A DNA stretch of 64,000 nt, taken from contig JASGUU010000044.1 in NCBI GenBank assembly GCA_030057555.1, forward strand, positions 1 to 64,000, given 5' to 3'. Positions within the stretch are counted from its first letter, which is position 1. Each line of letters begins with the position of its first letter. This document shows positions 37,905 through 47,780 of this stretch, piece by piece. Below the pieces are notes generated by a model. That model worked only from the letters and a program-made list of their open reading frames with translations, did no database searches and was not told the origin of the DNA. The position numbers and the translations under genes were made by a program. This DNA comes from Bacillota bacterium (GTDB taxonomy: Bacteria; Bacillota; Clostridia; Saccharofermentanales; Fastidiosipilaceae).

Positions 37905-38089
37905 CTACGCTTCTCAGCAGGGCTCTCTCTCCGTCCCGCCAGGATCCGACATATCCTGACCGCCCCTGCTTCTGCTTTTGCCGTTTTAACAACAATCTAG
38001 TAAACTTTCTTCTAAATGTCCTGCCGGATGAGATATGCTCTCCTGGGCTCGGGACATCTTTTCATGTCAACCGGCATTCAGGAGGCTAC

Positions 38090-39427
38090 ATGACCAAGCG
38101 AACGAATCACCCGGCAACGAGCGGCCTGCGGCGTGTCCTGCACGCCATCCGCCAGCACCCCCTGATTGACAACCTCGTCAGCCTGCGCGGTAATCCCCGT
38201 GCCTGTGTCTATACCGAGCCGCTCTGGGGCATTCCCCATGCTCTCTATTTCCCCTACATGTCTGTCTACATGCTGGCTCTCGGGGTCGGTGACGTCAGCA
38301 TCGGCCTGCTGCTGACCATCGGCATGGTTCTCCAGGTTGTTTCGGCTTTCCTGGGCAGCTTCATCACGGACCGCCTGGGACGGCGCCGGACGACATTCCT
38401 TTTTGACTTTGTCTCCTGGAGCGCCCCGGTATTTGTCTGGATGATCGCCCAGAACTTTGCCTTCTTCCTCGTGGCCACCATTCTCAACTCGACCTGGCAG
38501 ATCACCAGCATCTCCTGGTCCTGCCTGATGACCGAGGACGCCCGGGAGGACCAGCTGGTCGGCATGTACACCTGGTGCACCATCGCCGGTCTGCTGGCCG
38601 TCTTTGTGGCGCCCATCTCCGCCTGGCTGGTCGAGACCCGCGGCCTCGTTCCGGCGATGCGCATGATGCTCCTCTTCGCCCTGATCTCCATGTCGACGAA
38701 GTTCATCGTGCTTCATATATTTTCCGAAGAGACAGAAGTGGGCAGACAGCGGATGGCGGAAACGAAGGGCCAGCCCCTGAGAGCTCAGCTGGTAGAATAC
38801 ATCCCCGTCATCCGGCAGATGGCGGCCTCACGTCCGCTGCGCTCCATGCTCCTGCTGATGGTCCTCATCAATGCGACAATGTCGATTACCTCGAGCTTCT
38901 ACTCGCTCTACGTGACCCAGGACCTCGGCATAGCGGACCAGTGGCTCGCCTATTTTCCCATGCTGCGCTCCATTATCATGCTGGTTTTCATTTTTACCGT
39001 ACAGACGATGCTGAACCGGCTCCATTACCGCATCCCGATGAGCGTGGGATTCGTACTCTTCAGTCTCAGCCAGGTGCTGCTGCTCGTCTCACCACCCAGA
39101 CAGCTGGTCACGCTCTTTCTCTATGTGGCCTTTGAAGCCTTCGGCCACGCCCTTGTCATACCGCACCGCGACAGCCTGCTGGCCCGCGTTGTCGATCCCC
39201 ACGAGCGCTCGCGCATGTATTCGGTGATTTACATCACGGTGATTTTCCTGACCTCTCCCTTTGGCTATATTGCCGGCCAGCTCTCGAACCTTGACCGCCG
39301 CCTGCCCTTTGCCCTGAATACCATCCTCTACCTGCTGGCTCTGCTCCTCATACAGCGCGTGCGCCTGCTCGAGAGCGATGTGTCCGGGTCAGAGCCAAAG
39401 CTTTCCGAGCCCGGGACAGAGGCCTGA
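38090..39427 (+). CDS. MFS-family transporter
   Basis: This 445-residue protein has about twelve hydrophobic segments and the MFS loop 2-3 signature in degenerate form (GSFITDRLGRRRTTFLFDF near 91-109). The N-terminal 40 residues are cytosolic and basic. GGAGG lies 4 bases before the ATG at 38090; the frame extends far upstream through ssrA, but that part is not coding. The substrate is unknown. It stands alone, convergent with corA. Confidence 0.82.
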   Translation: MTKRTNHPATSGLRRVLHAIRQHPLIDNLVSLRGNPRACVYTEPLWGIPHALYFPYMSVYMLALGVGDVSIGLLLTIGMVLQVVSAFLGSFITDRLGRRRTTFLFDFVSWSAPVFVWMIAQNFAFFLVATILNSTWQITSISWSCLMTEDAREDQLVGMYTWCTIAGLLAVFVAPISAWLVETRGLVPAMRMMLLFALISMSTKFIVLHIFSEETEVGRQRMAETKGQPLRAQLVEYIPVIRQMAASRPLRSMLLLMVLINATMSITSSFYSLYVTQDLGIADQWLAYFPMLRSIIMLVFIFTVQTMLNRLHYRIPMSVGFVLFSLSQVLLLVSPPRQLVTLFLYVAFEAFGHALVIPHRDSLLARVVDPHERSRMYSVIYITVIFLTSPFGYIAGQLSNLDRRLPFALNTILYLLALLLIQRVRLLESDVSGSEPKLSEPGTEA

Positions 39428-39451
39428 ATCCTGATTCGCACCCGGCCTGAA

Positions 39452-39471
39452 GCAGGCGGATTTCCGTCTGC
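39452..39471. terminator. Hairpin between the convergent MFS and corA genes
   Basis: GCAGGCGG and CCGTCTGC (one wobble pair) flank an ATTT loop midway between the two stops. There is no T-run on either side, so termination is only suggested. Confidence 0.35.
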
Positions 39472-39487
39472 CGCCGACGTGCCGGCA

Positions 39488-40423
39488 TCAGAACATGTGC
39501 TTGCGCCAGAGCAGAATGGTGGTAACCAGCACCAGAATCAGAGTCGCGGCAACGATCTGCCAGAAACCGTACTGCTGGCTGACAGGCAGTCGCACGTTCA
39601 TGCCCATCAGGCCTGAGATGAGTGTCGGAATCGTCATGACGATGGTCGCGCTCGTCAGAATCTTCATCACGTTGTTCTGGTTGTTGCTGATGATGGAAGC
39701 GAAGGACTCGGTCGAGGCAGCCAGAATCGTGCTGTAGATAGTCGCCATTTCGATCGCCTGTTTATTTTCGATGATGACGTCCTCAAGCAGGTCTTCATCT
39801 TCAGGGTAATTCTTGATATAGGGGTTGCGCATCATGCGCTCGAGCACGACACCGTTGGCGCGCAGCGAGGTCAGCAGGAAGACCAGCGATTTCTCGAGCC
39901 GCAGCATCTCAAGGATCTCCTTGTTCTTCTGCGCCCGAATCAGGTGTTCCTCGAGTCGATTCGCAGCCCGTTCAATCTGGCGCAGGCAGCTCAGGTAGCG
40001 GGTGGAGTTGCGGAAGAGGATCTGCAGCACGAAGCGCGAGCGAAACTGCGTCTGGAAGCCCTTGATCGGCTGCTGGATGAAGTCGTTGAGGAAGGTATCC
40101 GACTCGAGACAGATCGTGATCAGCATCTGGTCGAGAATGATAATGACGAGAGGGATGGTGCTGTAGATGGCATCCCCGAGCGAGGCACTGGGCGTGACCA
40201 GGGGGATGTCGACGATGATCAGCGTCTGATCATTCTCCTTCTCGACACGGGCGCTCTCCTCCTCGTCGAGGGCGGCGAGCAGGAAGGTCTCTTCGATCTG
40301 ATGCGCCCTGCCGATGGCCATGAGTTCTTCATAGCCCGGCTTGGTGATGTGAATCCAGCAGCCAGGTTCAGGTTCCGGGATCCGGGTCAAAACATTCTGC
40401 TCCGATTTGAAGATCTCGATCAT
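39488..40423 (-). CDS. corA: CorA-family divalent cation transporter
   Basis: The 311-residue protein has a long soluble N-terminal domain and two C-terminal membrane helices. Between them is the family signature GMN in ISGLMGMNVRLPV. CorA pentamers carry Mg2+ (sometimes Co2+ or Ni2+) into the cell. GGAGG lies 9 bases before the ATG at 40423; the frame opens further upstream into the tRNA, which is not plausible. It follows tRNA-Thr on the same strand after a terminator. Confidence 0.9.
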   Translation of the reverse strand: MIEIFKSEQNVLTRIPEPEPGCWIHITKPGYEELMAIGRAHQIEETFLLAALDEEESARVEKENDQTLIIVDIPLVTPSASLGDAIYSTIPLVIIILDQMLITICLESDTFLNDFIQQPIKGFQTQFRSRFVLQILFRNSTRYLSCLRQIERAANRLEEHLIRAQKNKEILEMLRLEKSLVFLLTSLRANGVVLERMMRNPYIKNYPEDEDLLEDVIIENKQAIEMATIYSTILAASTESFASIISNNQNNVMKILTSATIVMTIPTLISGLMGMNVRLPVSQQYGFWQIVAATLILVLVTTILLWRKHMF

Positions 40424-40452
40424 GATCTGGAACCTCCAGGACAAATATTCAT

Positions 40453-40483
40453 AAAAAGAACCGGCCTGCCTTCGCCGACCGGT
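40453..40483 (-). terminator. Intrinsic terminator after tRNA-Thr
   Basis: On the minus strand ACCGGTCGGC pairs with GCAGGCCGGT (one wobble, one mismatch) around GAAG, then comes TTCTTTTT. It lies right after the CCA end of the tRNA. Confidence 0.75.
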
Positions 40484-40486
40484 CCA

Positions 40487-40561
40487 TGGAGCCACAGGTG
40501 AGGATCGAACTCACGACCTATTCATTACGAGTGAATTGCTCTACCACTGAGCCACTGTGGC
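40487..40561 (-). tRNA. tRNA-Thr(CGT)
   Basis: A 75-base cloverleaf: acceptor GCCACAG/CTGTGGC, D-arm GCTC...GAGC, anticodon stem ATTCA/TGAAT with the loop CTCGTAA (anticodon CGT), T-arm GTGAG-TTCGATC-CTCAC, and an encoded CCA end. Confidence 0.96.
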
Positions 40562-40607
40562 GCGACACGTCGAATATGTTAGCAGACCGACGCATCTTGT
40601 CAAGCGA

Positions 40608-40633
40608 AGGGCCGCTCCATCCGGAGCAGCCCT
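40608..40633 (-). terminator. Stem-loop after the rubrerythrin gene
   Basis: AGGGCTGCTCC and GGAGCGGCCCT (minus strand, one wobble) form an 11-bp stem around GGAT, about 50 bases past the rubrerythrin stop. No T-run follows, so it may equally protect the message end. Confidence 0.4.
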
Positions 40634-40684
40634 CCCGTCTGTTTACACATGTCCCCGGATAAGAGCCCTGCAGGGCAGCAGCTC

Positions 40685-41239
40685 CTACCAGTTCTCCTGA
40701 CGGCGGAAGAAGTAGGCCTTCGGATGCGAGCAGACCGGGCAGAGCTCGGGCGGCTTGACGCCGATGACGAGGTGGCCGCACTCCTCACACTGCCAGACGG
40801 TCTCGGCGACATCCTCGAACACCGTTTCCCCGTTGACCCTGTCAAGCAGCTTCAGGTAGCGTTCCTCGTGGTTCTTCTCGATCGCGGCGACGAGCTCGAA
40901 TTTAGCTGCGACCTGCGTGAAGCCCTCTTCACGGGCCTCGGCGGCCATGCGTACATACATGTCGGTCCACTCGAAGTTCTCACCGGCTGCGGCGTCCTTC
41001 AGGTTGACTGCTGTCGTCGGCACGCCACCGTCGTTCAGGATTTTGAACCACTCCTTCGCGTGCTGATTCTCGTTGCTGGCGGTCTCCGCGAAAAGCTTCG
41101 CGATCTGGACATAGCCATCCTTCTTCGCCTGGGAAGCATAGAACGTGTACTTTGTGTTCGCCTGCGATTCGCCGGCAAAAGCTTCGCGGAGGTTGGCCTC
41201 CGTCTTTGTACCCTTAAGTTCCTTGAGATCTCGTGCCAT
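40685..41239 (-). CDS. rbr: Rubrerythrin
   Basis: Rubrerythrin reduces hydrogen peroxide in anaerobes. The 184 residues have a four-helix ferritin-like domain with diiron ligands ([23 protein letters not shown]) and a C-terminal rubredoxin domain with the pairs CEEC and CPVC. The ATG at 41239 has AAAGGA 6 bases upstream. A strong promoter lies at 41310-41339, so it is probably a single-gene unit induced by oxidative stress. A PerR-type operator may lie in the AT-rich promoter, but no clear box can be claimed. Confidence 0.95.
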   Translation of the reverse strand: MARDLKELKGTKTEANLREAFAGESQANTKYTFYASQAKKDGYVQIAKLFAETASNENQHAKEWFKILNDGGVPTTAVNLKDAAAGENFEWTDMYVRMAAEAREEGFTQVAAKFELVAAIEKNHEERYLKLLDRVNGETVFEDVAETVWQCEECGHLVIGVKPPELCPVCSHPKAYFFRRQENW

Positions 41240-41309
41240 TTTTAGTCCTTTCGTGTCACCGTTCATGACGGTTGTCGGCCTGCTTCACAGCCGCGAAGCG
41301 TGCGACGAA

Positions 41310-41339
41310 AATATACCACAATTGTTAAATTAATTGCAA
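41310..41339 (-). promoter_or_regulatory. Promoter of the rubrerythrin gene
   Basis: On the minus strand TTGCAA (41334-41339) and TATATT (41310-41315) are 18 bases apart, in an AT-rich spacer that stands out from its surroundings. Confidence 0.65.
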
Positions 41340-41371
41340 TGAGCTATCAATAAGCATCTGTTTAGGCAAGG

Positions 41372-44212
41372 CTAGCGGCCGTGGCAGTTCTTGTACTTCT
41401 TTCCACTGCCGCAGGGACAGGGATCGTTGCGTCCTACATGACGGTTGTCACGGCGCACCGGCTCTGTGCGTTTCGGAGCCGCTTCAGCGCCGGGGGCCTG
41501 GCCTCTTCCCTCGACCATGCGCTTCACGGGCTGGCGCCTCGGACGGGCCGGTTCCTCGGCAACGGCATCGGCATCAGCCTTTGTCGCCGCGGTCTCCCTG
41601 ACGGTCTGACGGCGCTCGGGCGGTGCCTGCTCGCTGAATTTGGCCCGCATCATCATGCGCACGGCGCCCTCCTGAATCGACTCGGTCATGGTGTCGAACA
41701 TTTCAAGGCCTTCGCGCTTATACTCGATGACCGGATCATGCTGGCCGTAGGAGCGCATGCCGATGGAACCGCGCAGATCGTCCATGGCGTCTATGTGATC
41801 CATCCAGTGCTGGTCGACAACCCGCAGCAGGACGACACGCTCGGCCTCGCGCATGAATTCCGCAGAGCCCATTTCTGCCTCTCTGGCCTCGTAGCGTTCG
41901 AGGGCGGCGGAGGAAATGGCCTCGGTCAGCTCCTCGGCGCTCATGTCGACCTCGCCGTTGGCGGCACGCAGCTCCACGAGAACGGGCAGCGGACCCAGCA
42001 GATCCGCCAGACGCGTCGACAGCGCCAGCGTGTCGATCTCGCTGCTCTCTTCAACGCCGGCGAACTGGCCGTGAACGATGCGCCCGACAACCTCCTCGAT
42101 CGTCCGTCGATAGTAGCCGTGCAGATCTTCGCCTTCGAGGACCTGACGGCGCTGGCCGTAGATGACCTCACGCTGCTGGTTCATAACATCGTCATATTCC
42201 AGCACGTGCTTGCGGATGCCAAAGTTGCGGCCCTCAACCTTCCGCTGGGCGCTTTCGATGGCACCCGTCAGAATGCGTGCCTCGATCGGCATGTCCTCGT
42301 CAACGCCGAGACTCTCGAACATCTGCTGCATGCGCTCGCCGCCGAAGAGGCGCATGAGGTCGTCCTCAAGCGAGAGATAGAAGCGGCTCATGCCGGGGTC
42401 GCCCTGACGACCCGCACGGCCGCGCAGCTGGTTGTCGATGCGGCGGGATTCATGCCGTTCGGTACCGATGATGTAAAGACCGCCGACTGCCAGCACCTTC
42501 TCGCGCTCGGCGAGGGTGCCCTTGCGCAGCCCCGCCACGAGTTCGGCGAACTTCTGCCGGATATCGAGGACATTCTGGTCCGTGGTCTCGTTGTGTGCGT
42601 CGGCCTCGTCGATGAGGTCGTCCGGATAGCCGAGCTTGCGCAGCTCCTGCCGCGCCATCAGCTCGGGATTGCCGCCAAGGATAATGTCGGTACCGCGGCC
42701 GGCCATGTTGGTCGCGATGGTCACGGCGCCATAGCGGCCCGCCTGAGCGACGATCTCGGCCTCGCGCTCATGCTGCTTGGCGTTGAGGACATTGTGCTGT
42801 ATGCCGAGGCGGCGGAAGATCGAGGACAGCTGCTCGGATTTCTCGACCGATACCGTACCGATAAGGACAGGCTGGCCGCGCCGGTTCGCTTCCTGGACCT
42901 CGGCCGTCAGGGCCCTGGTTTTGCCGGCGATGGTCTTATAGACCACATCGGGCAGGTCCTCGCGGATTACGGGGCGGTTTGTCGGAATCTGCACGACGTC
43001 GAGCGAATAGATGTCGCGGAACTCCTCCTCCTCGGTCTGGGCGGTACCCGTCATGCCCGAGAGCTTGCCGTACATGCGGAAGTAGTTCTGGAAGGTGATG
43101 GTGGCGAGAGTCTTCGACTCGCGTCTGACGTGGACGCCCTCCTTCGCCTCGATGGCCTGGTGCAGACCGTCGGAATAGCGGCGCCCGGGCATCAGACGTC
43201 CGGTAAAGTCGTCGACGATGACGATCTCCCCGTCCTTGATTACATACTGGTCGTCGAGACGCATGGTCCCGTGGGCCTTCAGGGCATTGTTGATGTAGTG
43301 CTGCAGCGAATAGTTTTCCTCGTCGGCGAGGTTCGGCACGTTAAAGTGCTTCTCGGCCTTCGCGACGCCGCGTTCGGTGAGCGTCGCCGTGCGTGCCTTC
43401 TCGTCGACAATGTAGTCGGCGTCCGCGGAGACCTCGCTGTGGTCCATCTTGTCATCGCGCTCGGCGACGACGAAGGCCCGCAGCTGTCTCGCGAAGCGGT
43501 CGGCACGCTGGTACATGTCGGTGGACTCGTCACCCTGACCCGAGATGATGAGCGGGGTCCGGGCCTCGTCGATGAGAATGGAGTCGACCTCGTCGACGAT
43601 GGCAAAAACGAGTTCCCGCTGCACGCGGTCCGCGCCGTAGGTCACCATGTTGTCACGCAGATAGTCGAAGCCAAATTCGTTATTGGTGCCGTAGGTGATA
43701 TCGGCGGCGTAGGCCGCGCGGCGCTCGGCGGTCGACAGCCCATGCACGATCAGGCCGACCTCGAGGCCGAGGTAGCGGTAGACCTTCCCCATCCACTCGC
43801 TGTGGAAGCGGGCGAGGTAGTCGTTGACAGTCACCAGGTGGACGCCGCGGCCGCCGATGGCGTTGAGGTAGATCGGCAGCGTGGCGACGAGGGTTTTGCC
43901 CTCACCGGTCTTCATCTCCGCGATCCGGCCCTGATGGAGGACGATTCCTCCTATGACCTGGCAGCGATAATGCCGCATGCCGAGCACCCTGTCCGCCGCC
44001 TCAGTGACAGTGGCAAAGGCCTCCGGCAACAGGTCGTCCATGCTCTCGCCACGCTCGAGGCGGGAGCGAAAGTGAGCGGTCTTCCCGCGCAGGTCGGCCT
44101 CGCTCAGGGCGCGATATTCGCGCTCAAGGGCGAATACCCGGTCGACCAGAGGCCGCAGTCGCTTAAGTTCGCGATCGGAATAGGTCCCGAACAGTTTGCT
44201 GAAAAGTCCCAT
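41372..44212 (-). CDS. secA: Preprotein translocase ATPase SecA
   Basis: SecA drives protein export through SecYEG. The 946 residues show Walker [15 protein letters not shown] near 102, the DEVD box in [17 protein letters not shown] near 205, the second helicase domain with [10 protein letters not shown], and a C-terminal zinc-binding SEC-C motif [15 protein letters not shown]. The ATG at 44212 (MGLFSKLFG) matches the family start; an upstream ATG at 44251 would overlap the preceding gene. A low-complexity linker rich in Pro, Ala and Arg precedes the SEC-C motif. Confidence 0.97.
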   Translation of the reverse strand: MGLFSKLFGTYSDRELKRLRPLVDRVFALEREYRALSEADLRGKTAHFRSRLERGESMDDLLPEAFATVTEAADRVLGMRHYRCQVIGGIVLHQGRIAEMKTGEGKTLVATLPIYLNAIGGRGVHLVTVNDYLARFHSEWMGKVYRYLGLEVGLIVHGLSTAERRAAYAADITYGTNNEFGFDYLRDNMVTYGADRVQRELVFAIVDEVDSILIDEARTPLIISGQGDESTDMYQRADRFARQLRAFVVAERDDKMDHSEVSADADYIVDEKARTATLTERGVAKAEKHFNVPNLADEENYSLQHYINNALKAHGTMRLDDQYVIKDGEIVIVDDFTGRLMPGRRYSDGLHQAIEAKEGVHVRRESKTLATITFQNYFRMYGKLSGMTGTAQTEEEEFRDIYSLDVVQIPTNRPVIREDLPDVVYKTIAGKTRALTAEVQEANRRGQPVLIGTVSVEKSEQLSSIFRRLGIQHNVLNAKQHEREAEIVAQAGRYGAVTIATNMAGRGTDIILGGNPELMARQELRKLGYPDDLIDEADAHNETTDQNVLDIRQKFAELVAGLRKGTLAEREKVLAVGGLYIIGTERHESRRIDNQLRGRAGRQGDPGMSRFYLSLEDDLMRLFGGERMQQMFESLGVDEDMPIEARILTGAIESAQRKVEGRNFGIRKHVLEYDDVMNQQREVIYGQRRQVLEGEDLHGYYRRTIEEVVGRIVHGQFAGVEESSEIDTLALSTRLADLLGPLPVLVELRAANGEVDMSAEELTEAISSAALERYEAREAEMGSAEFMREAERVVLLRVVDQHWMDHIDAMDDLRGSIGMRSYGQHDPVIEYKREGLEMFDTMTESIQEGAVRMMMRAKFSEQAPPERRQTVRETAATKADADAVAEEPARPRRQPVKRMVEGRGQAPGAEAAPKRTEPVRRDNRHVGRNDPCPCGSGKKYKNCHGR

Positions 44213-44238
44213 GTATTCTGTATCCCTGTTTTGATCCT

Positions 44239-44574
44239 TCAATCCCGGCACTGGTCCCGGCGACGATCATCAGCCTCTTCCAAAGCGGCTGCGTCGAGCA
44301 GGGCCAGCACCTGTTTATAGCCATCGGCTCCGTATTCGAGACTGCGGTTGACGCGGCTGATCGTCGCGGAGCTGGCTCCGGTACGCTCGGCCACATCGGC
44401 GTAGGTCGCGCCGCCGGCGAGAAGTTCGGCCACCTCGAGCCGCTGACTCATGGAGCGCAGCTCGGCCACGGTGCATAGATCTTCAAAAAAAGCGATCGCC
44501 TCTGCGCGTGTCCGAACCGCAACGACGGCTGCAGCGAGACGGTCCAGTCCTCGGATTCGTAAACGGTCATGCAT
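44239..44574 (-). CDS. TrpR-like protein of the YerC/YecD family
   Basis: The 111 residues match the YerC/YecD family of TrpR-fold regulators: [20 protein letters not shown], then a helix-turn-helix [23 protein letters not shown]. The target is unknown. AGGTG lies 7 bases before the ATG at 44574. It ends 26 bases before secA on the same strand, so co-transcription is likely; whether it regulates secA cannot be said. Confidence 0.85.
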   Translation of the reverse strand: MHDRLRIRGLDRLAAAVVAVRTRAEAIAFFEDLCTVAELRSMSQRLEVAELLAGGATYADVAERTGASSATISRVNRSLEYGADGYKQVLALLDAAALEEADDRRRDQCRD

Positions 44575-44877
44575 ATTGGTCACCTGATTCGCCGCTGTTA
44601 TGCCCTGACGACAAGTCCTGCCGCAGCTTCCGGTATCATACCGGATGCCCTGAAAGCACGCAAGAATCACCGTTTTCAGTGTCCGCCTTCCGCCGCCTCA
44701 CAGCAATGGTCCCGGCAGTCAGAAACAAGCGGCCAACAACGGTAAGACCATCAAAACCTGGATCAACTGAAAGACTCAACCAGTCAGCTGACAGGATAGA
44801 TGAAGACTCACCTGTGTTCTCCCCTATACTTCATTGGCTTTAAACGAGGGAATAGTAGCATCCGGCGATTGATTCGG
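44575..44877. other. Intergenic region left of the sugar cluster
   Basis: About 300 bases with no coding frame of note. It contains a 35-base copy of the 3' end of the TadE-like gene (44675-44709). No terminator with a T-run was found after the GH120 gene. Confidence 0.5.
44675..44709. repeat. Left direct repeat flanking the sugar cluster
   Basis: This stretch matches 50319-50353 at 30 of 35 positions, and all five differences are transitions. On the minus strand it reads as the C-terminal end HCCEAAEGGH plus stop, like HRYEAAEDGY plus stop in the intact gene at the other end of the cluster. Confidence 0.6.
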
Positions 44878-46872
44878 TCAGTCTTCGTCCACCCAGACTA
44901 CGAACTCGCTGTCGCCTTTCTCAAAAGGACCGGGCAATGGGTGGCAATCTCTGGGGTTACCAAGGTAGTCTTCATTTACGAAGATGGGAGACCCATCCGG
45001 ATTCTCATAAGCCATCTCGGGTTGAAAAGCTATACCTAAAAATGCGGTGGAAATGAACTGGGTTTTCATATCCCTGGGCAGGAAATCATAGAGGTTGGTT
45101 TTGAGAATGTATTTGCCGTCTTTCTCAATGAGCTCAATGCTAACCACGTTCTCGTTGTCCACATGGTTGTCAGTTTCTTTTTTGTAAGGTTGAGCTCCGT
45201 TGTAGTAAACGTTCCCGCTCACATACATGGGTAGTGCAGCACTGTAATCGTATTGGCGCCCCCAGGTTGTCTTTTTGGAACCCTCGTCAGTGAAACCATA
45301 GTAGTATTCGTCATGCAACGGAAAGTCATTATATATCTGAAGACCAGTCTCGGTGTTGATGGATGTGTTCATGCCCTCAATGGCCACAGCATCTTCGAGA
45401 TTGCGAACCGTTCTGAACTCCTCCGGGATATCCCTCTGAATGAAAACATTGTTGTAGAAGCGGTTATCACCATTAAGGATGGTCATGAAGCCCATAACAT
45501 CGGTTTCATGGTGAAAGTGATAAGGGGTAAATCGGCCGCCGGATGAGCCAATGTCAATGGGACCGGCAATGATGTTGTGAACAAAAGCAAGACCCTGAGA
45601 ACGCTCCCGAAGAGCAAAATTGGACAGAAACAGGTTATTATCAACCAGTGCCGGACCGTGGGAAACCTCAATGTAAAGATCCTCGGATACACGAACTCCT
45701 TCGATACCGTCATTATCATGGAAGAGATTCTGGGTAACACGCGTACCCTGAGTCTGCCAGTCAAGCCAGATGCCGCGATGGCAATGGTGTATATGGTTAC
45801 GGCGGATGATGGTATCAATAGGTGCGTGAAGCTTGATCCCTCCCAGTTCGGAGCCCGAAAACTCACCGCAGGTATTGATATCGTGAATATCGTTATCCTC
45901 AATCACGGAGAACACGCCGCCCAGGTGACCGCAGATACCTGTTTGACCGCAATTATAGATTTTACAGCGGCGAACCACATGAGAACCGACGGTTTCCTTG
46001 CTCCAGCCAGTATGCTGGGCGTAGAGGATGATATCGCGTTCAAGCTGTGTCCCGTCTTTTACTTTGTCACTGGTCCAGCGGTTGTTGGAAGGATGCCAGC
46101 ACTTGCCCAAAGAAATACCAGAACAACGGGAATCACTGATTTCACAGTCTTCGATCACCCATCCTTTTGACCAGTGGGGTCCGATAAGTCCCTCCTGGAA
46201 AGCAGTTGGAGGAGCCCACTGGGTAGCCGCCTGCTTCAGCACAAAACCCTGAACCGTGATGTAGTTAATTCCTGTCTTTTCCGGGAAGAATACGCGACGT
46301 CGTACATTTATCTCAACGCAGTTCTCATTGGGATCACCTTCGGGAAAGCGGGCGTAGAGTACAGTGTTGTCACCATCCTGTTCCGTAAACCATTTATGGT
46401 TTTTTGAATATTCTTTGTCCCAGGCCCACTCAAGAGCTTTCCCATTCACCATTTTTACATAGGAGTCTTCCTCAACCAGCGCTTTGCCGTTGAAGTAGAT
46501 CATGCCGAGGTGGTTAATGCGGTCAAGTCCGCGATACCAGTCGCCATAAATGACTTCGGTATAAGGATTGTAGCCACCAAAAAAGCTGTTCGGAACGGTA
46601 GTTTTCCACACATCACCTTCCGTGTTCACCCAGTTTTTGATGATTTCAGCACCGGTAATGACGGTCCTGCCGTACTCGCTCGCGCGGTATACAATTGGAG
46701 CTTCATCGGTTCCGGCAAACTTGGGATTGACTAGTTCACGGTATATGCCGGGCAAGACGATAACTTCATCGCCTGGTCTGGCAACTTCAGCAGCCTGCTG
46801 TATTTTGCGGAAGGGTCTGTCTTTGGTGCCATAACCTTTCAGGGGACCGCATGCAGATACATAGTATCTCAT
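44878..46872 (-). CDS. GH120-type beta-xylosidase (right-handed beta-helix)
   Basis: This 664-residue protein resembles the glycoside hydrolase family 120 xylosidase of Thermoanaerobacterium, as I remember that sequence. Shared blocks are VPNSFFGGYNPY, VEINVRRRVFFPEKTGINYI, WAPPTAFQEGLIGPHWSKGW and IWLDWQTQGTRV. The family's catalytic pair corresponds to Asp371 in WLDW and Glu402 in YIEVSHGP, both present. The middle is a beta-helix with repeated short strands and Asn-His turns. No signal peptide is present, so it acts inside the cell on imported xylo-oligosaccharides. AGGAG lies 8 bases before the ATG. It follows the importer genes on the same strand, after 72 bases. Confidence 0.85.
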   Translation of the reverse strand: MRYYVSACGPLKGYGTKDRPFRKIQQAAEVARPGDEVIVLPGIYRELVNPKFAGTDEAPIVYRASEYGRTVITGAEIIKNWVNTEGDVWKTTVPNSFFGGYNPYTEVIYGDWYRGLDRINHLGMIYFNGKALVEEDSYVKMVNGKALEWAWDKEYSKNHKWFTEQDGDNTVLYARFPEGDPNENCVEINVRRRVFFPEKTGINYITVQGFVLKQAATQWAPPTAFQEGLIGPHWSKGWVIEDCEISDSRCSGISLGKCWHPSNNRWTSDKVKDGTQLERDIILYAQHTGWSKETVGSHVVRRCKIYNCGQTGICGHLGGVFSVIEDNDIHDINTCGEFSGSELGGIKLHAPIDTIIRRNHIHHCHRGIWLDWQTQGTRVTQNLFHDNDGIEGVRVSEDLYIEVSHGPALVDNNLFLSNFALRERSQGLAFVHNIIAGPIDIGSSGGRFTPYHFHHETDVMGFMTILNGDNRFYNNVFIQRDIPEEFRTVRNLEDAVAIEGMNTSINTETGLQIYNDFPLHDEYYYGFTDEGSKKTTWGRQYDYSAALPMYVSGNVYYNGAQPYKKETDNHVDNENVVSIELIEKDGKYILKTNLYDFLPRDMKTQFISTAFLGIAFQPEMAYENPDGSPIFVNEDYLGNPRDCHPLPGPFEKGDSEFVVWVDED

Positions 46873-46943
46873 TCTTATTTCTCCTGTTTTATTGATCTTG
46901 CTATATTATTTCTGTGATGTTCACGTATTTATATGTTCAAGGC

Positions 46944-47780
46944 TCAACCTTTAACAGCACCGCTTACCATGCCTTTAACTAGCTTTTCAGACGAAAAAGC
47001 ATAAACAATGAGCATCGGCAGGGTGGAAAGTGCAAGGACAGTTAAAATAGCGGCAGTATTGGACGTGTACTCGGTACGGTAATCCCACGGCGCCAAAGGC
47101 AGAGTTCTGTTTTCCAGTTTGTTGGTGAGAATCATGGCAAAAGAGAACTCATTCCATACATGACAGCCAACATAAATACCCAGTGTCACAAAAGCAGGTC
47201 TTGAAAGTGGCAGTGCCACTTCCAGATAGGTGCGAAAGAGGGAAGCGCCGTCAATCTGAGCAGCTTCTTCAATTTCACGCGGTATGGTTTTCATGAAGCC
47301 GGTCATGATAAAGCAGGCAGCCGGTAAATTGAAGGTTACATATACCGGTATCAGCACCCAAATCGTATCGTATATACCCAGTTTTCGAGCCAGGATGAAT
47401 ACCGGAATAAAGGCAACATGGATCGGGATGGACATGCAGGCCACCACGACGGCGTTGGCCTTGCTTACCACACCATTGGATAAACGGGCAAATACATAGG
47501 CAGCCATGGAAGCAAACATCAGGGTAAGGAAGACGCTGAGTCCGGTTACGATGATGGAGTTCTTAAGATACAACGGGAAACGGCCGCTGAGAACCTCAAT
47601 GTAGTTGCCGATAAAGAAGTCTTTCGGTAACCCGAACGTGTTACCGCTCATGAACTCACTGTTTGACTTAAAGGAAGTGATGAACATGAAAAGATACGGA
47701 TACAGAGTAAGAAAGGACCAGAGAACGGCTACAAGATAGATGAAAACAGAGAGCGGAGTAATATTCTTTTTCATAGTCAA
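46944..47780 (-). CDS. Sugar ABC transporter permease (MalG type)
   Basis: The 278 residues have six membrane segments and the ATPase-docking EAA loop EEAAQIDGASLFRTYLEVALPLSRP near 185-210, as in CUT1 sugar importers. It overlaps the upstream permease by 4 bases (ATGA). With the second permease and the lipoprotein it forms an importer; no ATPase gene is present in the cluster. Confidence 0.93.
   Translation of the reverse strand: MTMKKNITPLSVFIYLVAVLWSFLTLYPYLFMFITSFKSNSEFMSGNTFGLPKDFFIGNYIEVLSGRFPLYLKNSIIVTGLSVFLTLMFASMAAYVFARLSNGVVSKANAVVVACMSIPIHVAFIPVFILARKLGIYDTIWVLIPVYVTFNLPAACFIMTGFMKTIPREIEEAAQIDGASLFRTYLEVALPLSRPAFVTLGIYVGCHVWNEFSFAMILTNKLENRTLPLAPWDYRTEYTSNTAAILTVLALSTLPMLIVYAFSSEKLVKGMVSGAVKG

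Noticed and set aside
41381-44320. A 979-codon open frame on the plus strand opposite secA
   Set aside because: It is the mirror of a GC-rich coding strand. The minus strand has all SecA motifs in order, and the plus frame has no recognisable domain or ribosome site.
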